Assembly: GCA_049999805.1 (NCBI GenBank)
Contig: JBNGIO010006337.1
Span: forward strand, 332,215-395,159
Source: Folioceros fuciformis
Taxonomy: Eukaryota > Anthocerotophyta > Anthocerotopsida > Anthocerotales
Direction of reading: 5' to 3'
DNA length: 62,945 bases
A program made the translations under genes and the position numbers. Within the stretch, counting starts at the first letter, position 1, and each line of letters opens with the position of its first letter. A model generated the notes under the pieces. That model had not been told where the DNA came from. It worked only from the letters and a program-made list of their open reading frames with translations, and did not search any database. Of the stretch, positions 54,187 to 62,945 are shown piece after piece.

Positions 54187-57100
54187 CTAGCTTGGATCTG
54201 TGGTGTGGCTCCTGGCAGATCTTCTGAGCTCCTGTGGTGCCTGAACCACTTCTTTAGCGACCTCTGAGTGAAGCTGCTCCTGGTTCTCCTCAGTTTCTAG
54301 TGGAGGAGAATGTGGGGGACTATCGTTAGTCACATTGTCATGTTCCTCATACTGAGGCTTGTCAACCTGGTCGCTTGTCTCCGAGGTTGAGTCATCTGCA
54401 GTGAGGTCAGGTTCATCTTCTGGAAAGGCAAAAGCAGGCTGTTCGGCAGCAGTTGGTACTTGCTGAAAGGTAACCAGGTGCTCATCATGTGTTGAGGGTG
54501 CATCTTGTTCATCAGTTGTGAGACGTTCCAGGCCAGGTACGTCTCTGCTCTTTTCTGAGACTTGCAGGAGAAACTGCTCATCAAAGATGACATTTCTGGC
54601 ATGCAGGAAACGACGATTCAGGGGGTCATAAAGTTTGTAGCCTTTAATGCCCTCTGTATAACCGATGAACAGGTGTTTGGTTGCCTTAAAGTCCATCTTG
54701 CGTCTGACTTCATCAGGTGTATGGGCATATGCTGGACAGCCCCAGATCTGCAAGTGGTCCACTCGAGGCTTGACGCCAGTCCACCTCTCAAAGGGTGTAG
54801 CATTGGCAAAGGCACAAGTGGGTAGCCGGTTTTGAATGTAAACTGTTGTGGCAACAGCTTCTGCCCAGAAGCACCGAGGAAGTCTGGCGAGATGCAGCAT
54901 AGACTTGGCAGCAGCCTGTGTGACCTTGTTTTTGTTCTCAAGCAAAGGGTTTTGCTCATGCTCATAGGGAACGGTAAGTTGCCGAAGAATACCCTCCCGT
55001 GAGCAAAAGTCCGTGAATTCTCCTGAGGTAAACTCGCCTCCGTTGTCACTTCGCAAGCATTTCAGTTTCTGACCTATAAAGCGTTGAGCATACAAGAGGT
55101 ACAGTAGAAAGCAAGAGAAGGCTTCACTTTTGTGCTTGAGAAAGTAAGTGACTGTAAACCGACTCCAGTCATCAATGAGATGCATGAAGTAGAGAGCACC
55201 ACTAAGGGAACGTGTGGACATAGGACCACAGAGGTCAGTGTGCACAGTTTGAAGTAGCTGAGTAGCTCTCGTTGCATCTTGACTGGGATGTGGAGCCTTA
55301 TGGTGCTTCCCTTGTATGTAGGCTTCACAAAAGATGGAGTTCTCAGACTTGAAGTGAAGAGGTGTCCTGTACAAGGATGAAGCAGGCAGAGTCCGGAGAC
55401 GTTGGAGGTGCACATGTCCCAGTCGGCAGTGCCACAGTTGTGTCTCATTAGGAGAACTGGTGGCTGTTGCATGAGCAGCTGGTGCCTTCAGCTGCTGGAT
55501 GGGGTTGCTCTTCAAGTTGAGCTGATATAGGTCATTCTTGAGAGTGCATGTGACCAATAACTGGTGCGGTGCAGCAGCCTCCCGCAGTGCAAGACCATCA
55601 GTTGTCATCTCCAAGGTAAGCAGTGGAGGAGACAGGCGTCTTAACGAGACTAGATTTTTAGCCATCTGTGGGACAAAGATGACGTCTAACAAAGTGATGG
55701 TTTTGCCTTGTGCAAGGTGAAGGACAACTGTGCCAGTGCCCTCGATGCATAGACCACTGTCATCACCTAAAAGTACAAAATGTCCCTTAGGAGAAGACGT
55801 GAAAGTGGTAAAGGCTGTGCGAGTGTTACAGACATGCGTGGTGGCACCTGAGTCTAAATACCAGGCATGCCTGTCTTGAGAAGAGGAGACCATACACACT
55901 GTGAGGATGGCCCCTGTACTTTTCTTTGAAGATACATGAGCAGATGGAGGAGCTTCTCGCTTGGGTTCACCATTCTGCTTCTTACGGCATTCAGATTCCA
56001 CATGCCCTGGGATCCTGCACCATGTGCAAGGGCCTCGTTTGGCATTACTGGACTTGGAGGCTGACCATGTAGGGCGAGGAGAGCCTGGTTTATAAGGTGG
56101 GCGGTTGCCACCTTGAGCACGCCGTCCTCGTCCTTGAGAGACGAACATGGCTCGTGCAGGATTGCTGGAGGAGGATCCTCGACCACGAGTGTGAGTACCC
56201 TCCTTGTTGAGCAAAGCACCAATGATATCTGAGAGTGAGATTGGAGATTGTGTGCCAGCAGCTACTGCTGCTTGAGCTGTCTGTATGTGTTGATTCTGAG
56301 TGCTCACAAAGCTGTTGTATTTTTCTGGTAGTGACATAAGGAGGGCCACTGCAGCTTGGAGTTCATCAACAGCAGTGCCAGCCGTCATTAATTTGGTACG
56401 TAACATCCTGAAGCGGCTGACATGATTCTCAACAGTATCTCCATCTCGCATTCTCAGATTATAGAAGGCACGTGTGGCATGAACAAGTGTTGTGACACTT
56501 TTCTTCTGGTACACTTGACAGAGTGAATCCCAGATTGCCTTCGAACTGTCTGCCTCCCGGGCATGAGACATCATGCTTAAATCCAGAGCAGAATGGATCA
56601 CGTTTTGGGCGCGAAGATCCTTGAGTTTCCAGGCATGCTGGTCTGCTCGGCTTGCAGCAGTTGCACCTGTAGCAGGTGTTGCTGGCATTGGAGTTGCTCC
56701 AGTAACGTACTCCCAGAGTTCGAGCTCTTGAAGAATGGTACGTACTCGAATCATCCATATGTCAAAGTGTTGGCCACTAAATCTATCTTTGTCTTTAAAG
56801 TCATACTTAAAGTTGTTGACTGTGACATTTGCAGGAGGATTAGTGCCCATGACTGTATATTGACTGAATTGCGTTTGACTTAGATCAAACAGTTGATCAA
56901 GGTGGAATGAGGAAGAATGACTAGAGGCAGGTGAATTATGTGAGGACCTTGGTGTGGAGGCCGAGCTATCAGAAGAGGGAGGCTGAGAGAAAATGACACC
57001 AGACGCTAGCGTGCCAAGAGTACTTACTGAACTTAATGCAGGATCTGGAAGGGTGTACTCGTCTGAGTAGTCAAAGGGATTTTCTGGAAGGACAGGTGTC

Positions 57101-57321
57101 TGTTCAAACCCAGAGATTGGTGATTCTTCAGATACCCCCTCAAATCCAGAAGTTGGCAGTGTTTCAGGTGCTTCTTCAGATTCGACCCTTTCTGGTGACG
57201 TTCCAGATCTTGGGCTTGAAGGTGACCCTTCAGAGCTCGATCTTGGACGCGACGTTCCGAGTCTAGCAGGAATCCGGCGCGGTGGCCTCCCGGCTGGGCT
57301 TGGATCCCAAGGTTCCGACAT
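54187..57321 (-). CDS. Copia-3 gag, protease and integrase (1,044 aa)
   Basis: The first ATG is at 57321; the frame is open a little earlier, but only from a TTG. Residues 1-170 form a Ser/Pro-rich extension unusual for copia. Then come the gag core (DKDRFSGQHFDIW, MRDGDTVENHVSRF), a zinc knuckle C-T-W-C-R-I-P-G-H-V-E-S-E-C, protease WYLDSGATTHVC, pre-integrase (LWHCRLGH), and integrase with H-T-D-L-C-G-P, S-D-N-G-G-E-F and, 35 residues on, a Glu in N-P-L-L-E-N-K-N (normally N-G-V-V-E-R-K-N, so altered but with Glu kept). It ends at TAG 54187-54189 instead of reading on to the reverse transcriptase. Confidence 0.93.
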   Translation of the reverse strand: MSEPWDPSPAGRPPRRIPARLGTSRPRSSSEGSPSSPRSGTSPERVESEEAPETLPTSGFEGVSEESPISGFEQTPVLPENPFDYSDEYTLPDPALSSVSTLGTLASGVIFSQPPSSDSSASTPRSSHNSPASSHSSSFHLDQLFDLSQTQFSQYTVMGTNPPANVTVNNFKYDFKDKDRFSGQHFDIWMIRVRTILQELELWEYVTGATPMPATPATGATAASRADQHAWKLKDLRAQNVIHSALDLSMMSHAREADSSKAIWDSLCQVYQKKSVTTLVHATRAFYNLRMRDGDTVENHVSRFRMLRTKLMTAGTAVDELQAAVALLMSLPEKYNSFVSTQNQHIQTAQAAVAAGTQSPISLSDIIGALLNKEGTHTRGRGSSSSNPARAMFVSQGRGRRAQGGNRPPYKPGSPRPTWSASKSSNAKRGPCTWCRIPGHVESECRKKQNGEPKREAPPSAHVSSKKSTGAILTVCMVSSSQDRHAWYLDSGATTHVCNTRTAFTTFTSSPKGHFVLLGDDSGLCIEGTGTVVLHLAQGKTITLLDVIFVPQMAKNLVSLRRLSPPLLTLEMTTDGLALREAAAPHQLLVTCTLKNDLYQLNLKSNPIQQLKAPAAHATATSSPNETQLWHCRLGHVHLQRLRTLPASSLYRTPLHFKSENSIFCEAYIQGKHHKAPHPSQDATRATQLLQTVHTDLCGPMSTRSLSGALYFMHLIDDWSRFTVTYFLKHKSEAFSCFLLYLLYAQRFIGQKLKCLRSDNGGEFTSGEFTDFCSREGILRQLTVPYEHEQNPLLENKNKVTQAAAKSMLHLARLPRCFWAEAVATTVYIQNRLPTCAFANATPFERWTGVKPRVDHLQIWGCPAYAHTPDEVRRKMDFKATKHLFIGYTEGIKGYKLYDPLNRRFLHARNVIFDEQFLLQVSEKSRDVPGLERLTTDEQDAPSTHDEHLVTFQQVPTAAEQPAFAFPEDEPDLTADDSTSETSDQVDKPQYEEHDNVTNDSPPHSPPLETEENQEQLHSEVAKEVVQAPQELRRSARSHTTDPS

Positions 57322-57913
57322 ATTCAACCACCATCTTCCTTGATTTCTCCTCAAGTGTCATCTGTGTCAAGAATGTAGCCACCTCAGAGATGACGTCGTT
57401 CTTGGGTCTTCCACCAGGTAGGACGCAAGGAGGCCCTGAGGGGAGATTTGGCACAGTTTGATGCAGGTTGATAAGCGTTATTCTTTCTGGCTCAGTTTCC
57501 AGTGGCTGAGAACTTTGCTGCTTGATCACTCCTTCCAGGTGCGTAACCTTTGTGAACAACGTATTCAGATCATGAGACAGGTGTTTATATCTGTAGTTGA
57601 TGTTGTCAACTTTGTCACGGAGGCGCTCCTCCTGGACTTCGCGCATTCGCCGAAAATCACACAATGTTGCATGCGTGTGACGGCGCTCCTCAGCGAGGAA
57701 GTGGTGGAGAGTCTTCAACGCCGGCTCTAGCAGGTCAGGTGTAGTTTCAGACGCGCTCGTAGATGGATGCAGGTGTGCACTTCTTCCGCAATTACTGCAA
57801 GAGCTCTCAGCTGGGTAGGTGAAGGGTGGCGGACGTGCACTCCACCGTGTGACGTCCGCTACGCTGGCTCTATGTGGATTGAAGGTGCGCCTTGAGCGGC
57901 CATTGCGAGGCAT
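57263..57913 (-). CDS. Extra coiled-coil ORF ahead of copia-3 gag, 216 aa
   Basis: A complete frame from ATG 57913 overlaps the start of gag by about 60 bases in another frame. It has a C-S-N-C-G-R-S-A-H-L-H pair of cysteines and histidines near 38-48, and a long coiled coil (about 85-160: FLAEERRHTHATLCDFRR, EVQEERLRDKVDNINYR, LNTLFTKVTHLEGVIKQQ). It starts about 480 nt after the 5' LTR. It could be a separate accessory product, or an N-terminal gag domain joined to gag by ribosomal frameshifting, or a gag split by a one-base change. Normal copia elements have no such ORF. Confidence 0.6.
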   Translation of the reverse strand: MPRNGRSRRTFNPHRASVADVTRWSARPPPFTYPAESSCSNCGRSAHLHPSTSASETTPDLLEPALKTLHHFLAEERRHTHATLCDFRRMREVQEERLRDKVDNINYRYKHLSHDLNTLFTKVTHLEGVIKQQSSQPLETEPERITLINLHQTVPNLPSGPPCVLPGGRPKNDVISEVATFLTQMTLEEKSRKMVVEYVGTLGSKPSREATAPDSC

Positions 57914-58379
57914 TGCTTAGGATAGCAGCCCAGTCATTTACCTATCTAATGCAGGCTTGTGGACTGACTCCTGTGTGCAGGAATACCAGGTTATCATCAC
58001 CTGTTTCCTAGTGTATATGAGAACGCTAAGAAAGACGTGTATATGACCTGGTGTTCCTATGCAGGCTTCTTTCCTACAGCAGATTGAGTCTTACACACGC
58101 AGTGAACTAATTGCAGGCCATGCTAGAAGTGTACTTGGGACCATACTGTGCAGGACAGAAACCAAGATGACAATCTGGCAGATTAAAGATGCAAGTTCAG
58201 CAGGGTGGCTCAATGTTCCTTGGCGCCAGGTGCGCAAGTGCTACGCGTAGTAGTGATTGACAACCTCCGCCAAGAAGGTTGCAGCTCGAAAGTTTTCATG
58301 TGTCAGAGTCCTAATGCAGGACTCCGATTTACAGATCTCACACACACTAGGAGGCGACATGGCGGAGTCCATCAACCAA

Positions 58380-58391
58380 GCTCTGATACCA
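58380..58391 (-). promoter_or_regulatory. Copia-3 primer-binding site
   Basis: On the element strand TGGTATCAGAGC, a perfect initiator-Met-tRNA match, directly after the 5' LTR. Confidence 0.9.
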
Positions 58392-58628
58392 TAGCGTGAA
58401 GAGGATCGATAGCGTAGGAAAAAATATGAATAGAATGTATATTTTTGTGTATAATGTGAGTGTGTGAGGGCCTTTATGGCCGTGTCCCGTGAACCTGTAC
58501 GACGGTTGACGGGTGATCGTTATTTAGGGCACGGTTCGTGCCTGTTCGTATTCTATGTGCATAATTAACCTAAGGACTACGCTTAGCGCCGGGAAGCGGG
58601 ATATATTTAGGGCAGCCGTATTTCGTTA
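58392..58628 (-). repeat. Copia-3 5' LTR
   Basis: 237 bp, about three differences from the 3' LTR. Confidence 0.92.
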
Positions 58629-58633
58629 GGGTA

Positions 58634-59300
58634 GGTGAAGATTTTATTGGATTTGTTTAATTTTGTTTTGGTAGGTTAGGTCTATGGTAATAGGACGAGG
58701 TAGTAAAAAAAAGAAGATACCTACCATACATGGGGAGAGTACCTATGTAGGGTAGATGCCTAGTAGGGAGGGTACCTACCTAGGTACATAGAACATCTAC
58801 TTATAGGCAAATCCCTACCTAAGATACCTATGTGGGGAAGGTACATATAGGGGAAGACTCCTATATAGACACCCCACCTACGAAAAGGAAGTGGTAGAAA
58901 GCTACGTACGAAGGGGACATCCTCACCCTACGTAGGGAGAAGAGATCATAGGGAGACCAACCCTCCACCAAAGGGAGGAGTTCCTTGAGTTAAAGGACAA
59001 GCAAGCGCCTCATCTACATACTTAGAAGTGATCATGTAGGTGGTGGTTAGGGGATGCCTCAAGAGATCAACACAAAAAAAGGTATGATGGAAGGTCGATA
59101 ATGCAAGAGAAGACGGATCCCATTAATGGAGAGGACCCAATGGCAGCTCAGCCAATCGACCCCGCTTCCCTTCAAGAGCAGTCCTAGCCACTCCCTTTTA
59201 GAAGGGGGCCTAAGAATCCCTTATGATGATTCCAACGATCCCCAACTTTCAGTAGTAGTGGCACCCCTTGCCCTAGAAGATTATTGGTAGGCCTTAGTAT
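58634..59300. other. No recognisable gene; cctac/gtagg-rich DNA
   Basis: 58,720-58,950 is full of short taggtac, ctacctagg and gtaggg elements on both strands, giving many small self-complementary tracts. No coding frame seen. Confidence 0.4.
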
Positions 59301-59711
59301 CTTGATAGGTGACTGTATTTAAGTCTATGGTGGCTAAGAGGACAGTAGCCCACCACCTACACGTAGGGGAGGGTTCATGTGTCAAGCTCTCCTATAAGAA
59401 GGTCTACTCCCTTTTAAAGGGGGACACGACATTCACCCCCTTGCAAATTTCTTTTGTTTGTAGTCTAAGACAACACTCAAACATACATCTGATTCATGGC
59501 AAAGAGGGCACCCCCTACTAGATCGACTCCCCTTGCCTTATGCTGGCATGGTTAAATTGCAAAGACACCTCTTTGTGGTGAGACCATGTTGGAAGTAGAG
59601 CTTAAATAGTAAACTATGGAAGACGCAAACAAATGGAATGATTGTCGCCAATTGACCTTCCATGCTTTTGAGCTCCAAGAAAATGGTGGCCTTGGATATA
59701 ATGTTGAAGAC
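59300..59711 (-). pseudogene. Fragment of the RT-like element
   Basis: gttggaagtagagctta, attgaccttccatgcttttgag and ggcaaagagggcaccccct match 29,585-29,790 in order, coding for the GGALFA and AFNTV region of the reverse transcriptase. It is joined directly to the L1 remnant on its right. The part left of about 59,480 is less sure. Confidence 0.6.
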
Positions 59712-62690
59712 CTAGGTCCCTCACAACTTTGGCCCCATAGAAAGTTGGAAAGAACTTGTTGCAGACGTTTAAACTCTAACTGGGTAGGAGCCCACAAGAA
59801 GACATAATACCATAGGGAGACGGTCAGTATGTGGTTGATGACCACCAAACTACCTGCGAGATTGAGCTCCAAGATTTGAAGACTTGCTGCTCTACGTATA
59901 AACCTCCGAAGCACGAATTTACCGATCTCCCCATTCTACTCATTTTGTTGAAAAGGTAGACCCAAGTACTTATGGGTAGCTCCCTGTTGTACTTCCATGA
60001 TGTGGCTGATGCACTACGGTATCTCGTCCTCCATATTCAAACACACCATATGTGTCTTCCTCCAGTTGACTTTACATCCCGAAAGTTGTCCAAAGACTTA
60101 CACCTGTTCTAGCATCGCAATCAGGGAGATATTTGACGTAGAGGAGAAGAGCATGGTGTCATCTACAAAGGCCAATACGCGGAGTTGAAAACCGTCTGGG
60201 CCTGGCGCCCTCTACTCATGAGTCCTACTTGACAGCTTTGATGAAGGAGTCAGTAACAATAATAAACAAAGATGGTGCGAGGGGGCAGCCTTGCCTAACG
60301 GAGTGGGTGATGTCAAACCGCTTTGTAAAGGAGCCATTGATAGTAACCTTGGTGCCAGCCTCCTCACACAAAATGGAGACTCATCGGGAGAAATTGTTAC
60401 CAAAGCCAAGGCTTTGAAGACGGCACCAAAGGAAGTGCCACTCCACCGAATCATAGGCCTTGAACAAGTCTAGGGAGATGAAGACTGCCTTTTTCTTCTG
60501 CATCAACACATCAAACTTAGCTTCATGTGAAAGAAGCAGATTGTCGAGTATACACCTGTTATGAATGAAACCCTTTTGTTCAAGCTCGATCCACTCGTCC
60601 AGGAATGGCTTGAGTCGATTAGCCAAGACTTTCGCAATCAACTTGTATGTGGTAGTGAGAAGGGTGATTGGACGCCAATTGGAGATGGAAACACTAGCAT
60701 CCTACTTTGGTATCAAGGAGATGACCCCCATATTGAACTAGCTTCCTGTACTCCCTTCTGCCCATATCGCGTCTAAGGCCTCCATAAATAGAGGAGGCAT
60801 GTACTCCCAGCCCCACAACAGGAATTCAGGGGGTATACCATCATGACTTGGAGACTTATGGCTCGGCATATCCTTGAGTGCCTGGAGAACTTCTAACTCC
60901 GTGATCGGAGCACTCAAAGCCTCTCACTAGACCTGAGTCACCTTAGCAGGGAAAAGCCCATAGGTGGAAGCCCAAAGAGGTTCCCAACCTACACCTTTTC
61001 TGACACTAGCAAATATACTAACATAAAAGAAAACAATTAGCTTCTTCAAACCAATTAGTGATTCCTGAAGAACACCTTGGGCGTAAGTGAGTGCAGGAAT
61101 CCTGGATCTGTGCTGATTAGTGGCCACCTTGTTGAAGAAGAATTTGGATGGACAATTGCCTTCCTTGACCCACTTAACCTTCACTCTAAGAAACCAGCCC
61201 TTGGCTCTATCTTCTTCAAGTTTCGCAAACGAACATTGAATCTTCGTATTGCGCTGCACTTCCCTTGAGGTCAAATCCCGCTCTTCACACAAAGTTTGCA
61301 AATTCCTCAATTCATCTCGTAGAAAATATTCTCGATGTCGCTATTCCTTCACCCTCTTCGCACCCAAGACCTTAAGAAACCTAGTGGCCTTAGTGTTTGC
61401 AGCGATCAGTCGTTGCACCGCTGACTCATCTCCTTGTTCATCTTCTTGCTTCTATATGGTCATATACTCCCTCCTCCGCAAAAAGGGAAGTATTCATCCG
61501 GAAAGATTGCATGTTTGCCTCCAAACGTCCAGCATTCATATCAAAAGTTAGGAACAAACTCACGGGGTGGTGGTCCGAGAGAATAATACCTGCTAAAATC
61601 CCATATTCTTGCACAAAAGGCAGCCAGCTTGATGGAAGGTAGAATCTATCCAATCTCCTCGCCTCCAGATTATTCTGTTATTGGTAAGACTGGTTGTATA
61701 GGAGAGATTGTGTAAAGCGTTGAGTAGGTAAAGCGAGCCATGGATCTTGGACATTAAGAATGGTATGTCTAAGCTCATGCCAAGATAGGGGCGCCATTCG
61801 AACATCCCAAGAGCTATCCCCCCGAATATCTTCTCTTCGCTCGACAAAGTTGAAGTCCCCTATGATGATCCAGGGCACTTGTGCGTCCAAGTGCTCTCCA
61901 AGACTTTCCCATAGTTTGCTTCTTTCACCTCCTACGTTAGGAGCATAAATGTTACAAATCCCCCCGAACCTTGCGGAGTAAGAATCACCACCCACACGAA
62001 TCGACCCAAGTCATCCTAACCCATTTCCAAAATGTTGTGAGAGAGCTCCAGATGTGTCGTAATTCAGACTCCCCCCTGGTCACCGACTCCAAGGTAGTAA
62101 GGAAGTGAGATCCCAAGGTAGTAAGGAAGTGAGATCCCACTGCCGATGTAGGTTGAGCTAGGACCCATTCTGTTCTACTCGTAAGGAAGTGAGATCCCAC
62201 TGCCAATGTAGGTTGAGCTAGGACCCATTCTGTTCTACTCGTAAGGAAGATTTTCTTCACCCTTTGAATCTGACTGGTTGAAAGTTTATGTTCCTGTAGA
62301 CATACCACATCCCAAGACACATCTTCTTGGAGAAGGTGAGTAAGGCGCTTGCACTTGGAGGCTGTTTTGGACCATCCTCCAAGTCCTCTTACATTCCACG
62401 AAAGAATGCGTAGATGTGGCCCATGCGCGTAATGTCTTAGATGGTCAACAGTCATTTAACTTAACCAAGAGATCTCGACTTGTACGTGTCTGGGAAGCCG
62501 TGTGTAAGTGGGTGGCACCCCGGGATTGAATAGCCTTTGCAACTTTTTGTTTTTGCACCGCTTTGAGAATTCTCTCTAATTTCCTCTTCACTGGTAGAGC
62601 TTTATCTTGCAAGACAGCCCCGGATCTGCGCGGCTAACTACCATCCTTCTCAGGAAACCTTCCAAAGCTTATGGCCTATGGAACATCAAT
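59712..62690 (-). pseudogene. Decayed L1-type LINE: endonuclease and reverse transcriptase
   Basis: Read right to left on the minus strand: an ORF1/linker-like basic helix (KRKLERILKAVQKQKVAKAI, about 62,540-62,600), then the APE endonuclease start LRILSWNVRGLGG and VVCLQEHKL (61985-62455), IIIGDFNFVERREDIRG (61678-61995), a linker with SKFFF (about 61,140), RT palm blocks MIAKVLANRLKPFL, QKGF and AYDSVEW (60381-60641), F-V-D-D near 60,160 in place of F/YADD, and the NLAGSLVVINHIL thumb block (59,820-59,914). Stops and shifts throughout; the 3' end is replaced by the RT-like fragment. Confidence 0.88.
62093..62252. repeat. 60-bp tandem duplication inside the LINE endonuclease
   Basis: gtaaggaagtgagatcccac plus tgccgatgtaggttgagcta plus ggacccattctgttctactc occurs twice, with shorter partial copies to the left. 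It adds 20 residues in frame, splitting the endonuclease between its Glu and Asp motifs. Confidence 0.9.
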
Positions 62691-62945
62691 CCAAATTTTG
62701 GACAAATAATGAAGACTAATGTGGATATTTTAACAATAGAGTAATTGAGAGGTTTAATGCCCCCATTGCTGTGACATATTGGGGTGACTTTTTGGCATAC
62801 CTTGATAGGATGCCCCCTCTAACAATTGCTCAAAAGAACCCTCAAGAGCAAGGGGAGGAAATGGAAGGAGGTGGTTAAAAGAACCCTCAAGAGCAAGGGA
62901 AGGAAATGGAAGGAGGTGGTCAAAAGAACCCTCAAGAGCAAGGGG
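62690..62945 (+). CDS. Partial open frame with a 45-bp (15-aa) repeat at the window edge
   Basis: A frame reads RVIERFNAPIAV, YWGDFLAYLDRMPPL and then QKNPQEQGEEMEGGG units, with copies of the unit at 62832, 62877 and 62922. The second unit starts with TAA in place of CAA, a stop. It continues past the window. It reads like coding DNA, but no family is evident. Confidence 0.35.

Larger units (their letters stand above)
51599..58633 (-). mobile_element. Copia-3: young, almost complete copia element with accessory ORFs
   Basis: The element is 51604-58628, flanked by perfect GGGTA duplications (51599-51603, 58629-58633). The 237-bp LTRs (51604-51840, 58392-58628) differ at about three positions, so it inserted recently. 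The primer site is a perfect TGGTATCAGAGC and the polypurine tract is aagtggggg. LTR ends read TA...TA rather than TG...CA. Beyond gag-pol it carries a 216-aa ORF ahead of gag and an antisense ORF between pol and the 3' LTR. Confidence 0.95.

Noticed and set aside
57322-57354. Copia-3 gag start at 57354
   Set aside because: That codon is TTG; the first ATG in the frame is at 57321.

Overview
This looks like nuclear DNA of a plant or other streptophyte. Genes are split by GT-AG introns, the protein families are plant-type (a neprosin-type glutamic peptidase, a papain-type vacuolar/secreted cysteine protease), and most of the right-hand 42 kb is plant-style retrotransposon debris (Ty1/copia with an initiator-Met-tRNA primer site, an L1-type LINE, a second reverse-transcriptase family). 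I cannot name the species. The window holds four runs of N (three of 100, one of 10), and every one lies inside a tandem repeat, so these are assembly breaks.

Layout. (1) 1-18 kb is the gene-rich part. It holds the 3' portion of a very long coiled-coil protein gene (three exons, 5' end outside the window), a decayed scrap of a cysteine-protease gene, a complete seven-exon neprosin-family gene (414 aa, all introns phase 0), a poorly resolved low-complexity region with minisatellites (9.7-13.4 kb), an intact intronless papain-like protease gene, and on the minus strand a 556-aa protein with four copies of an F/Y-G-R-x-A-T-x-V-T motif. (2) 18-21 kb is AT-rich and without recognisable genes. (3) 21-33 kb is nested transposons: copia-1 (21483-28217) sits inside a minus-strand reverse-transcriptase-like element whose frame continues cleanly across the insertion once one 5-bp target copy is removed; next come a 5'-truncated copia with a 205-bp LTR, an antisense integrase scrap and a fragment of an isoleucyl-tRNA synthetase gene. 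(4) 33.9-36.7 kb and 48.0-50.8 kb are two copies of one 2.7-kb block, each coding for the same 148-aa secreted protein. (5) 39.28-43.32 kb is bounded by imperfect terminal inverted repeats and contains a decayed N4/N6-type DNA-methyltransferase-like gene plus many short palindromes; it is probably a DNA transposon. (6) 43.4-47.8 kb holds a gypsy-like gag and a decayed antisense copia. (7) 51.6-58.6 kb is a young, nearly complete minus-strand copia (copia-3) with TA...TA LTR ends, a perfect GGGTA target duplication, an extra coiled-coil ORF ahead of gag and an antisense ORF between pol and the 3' LTR. (8) 59.3-62.7 kb is a decayed minus-strand L1 LINE, and the window ends in a 45-bp coding repeat.

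There is no operon-like cooperation. The likely host genes are the coiled-coil gene, the neprosin gene, the cysteine protease, the FGR-motif protein and probably the paired secreted proteins. The parts most worth a second look are the methyltransferase-bearing inverted-repeat element, the unusual accessory ORFs of copia-3, the duplicated secreted-protein blocks and the FGR-motif protein.
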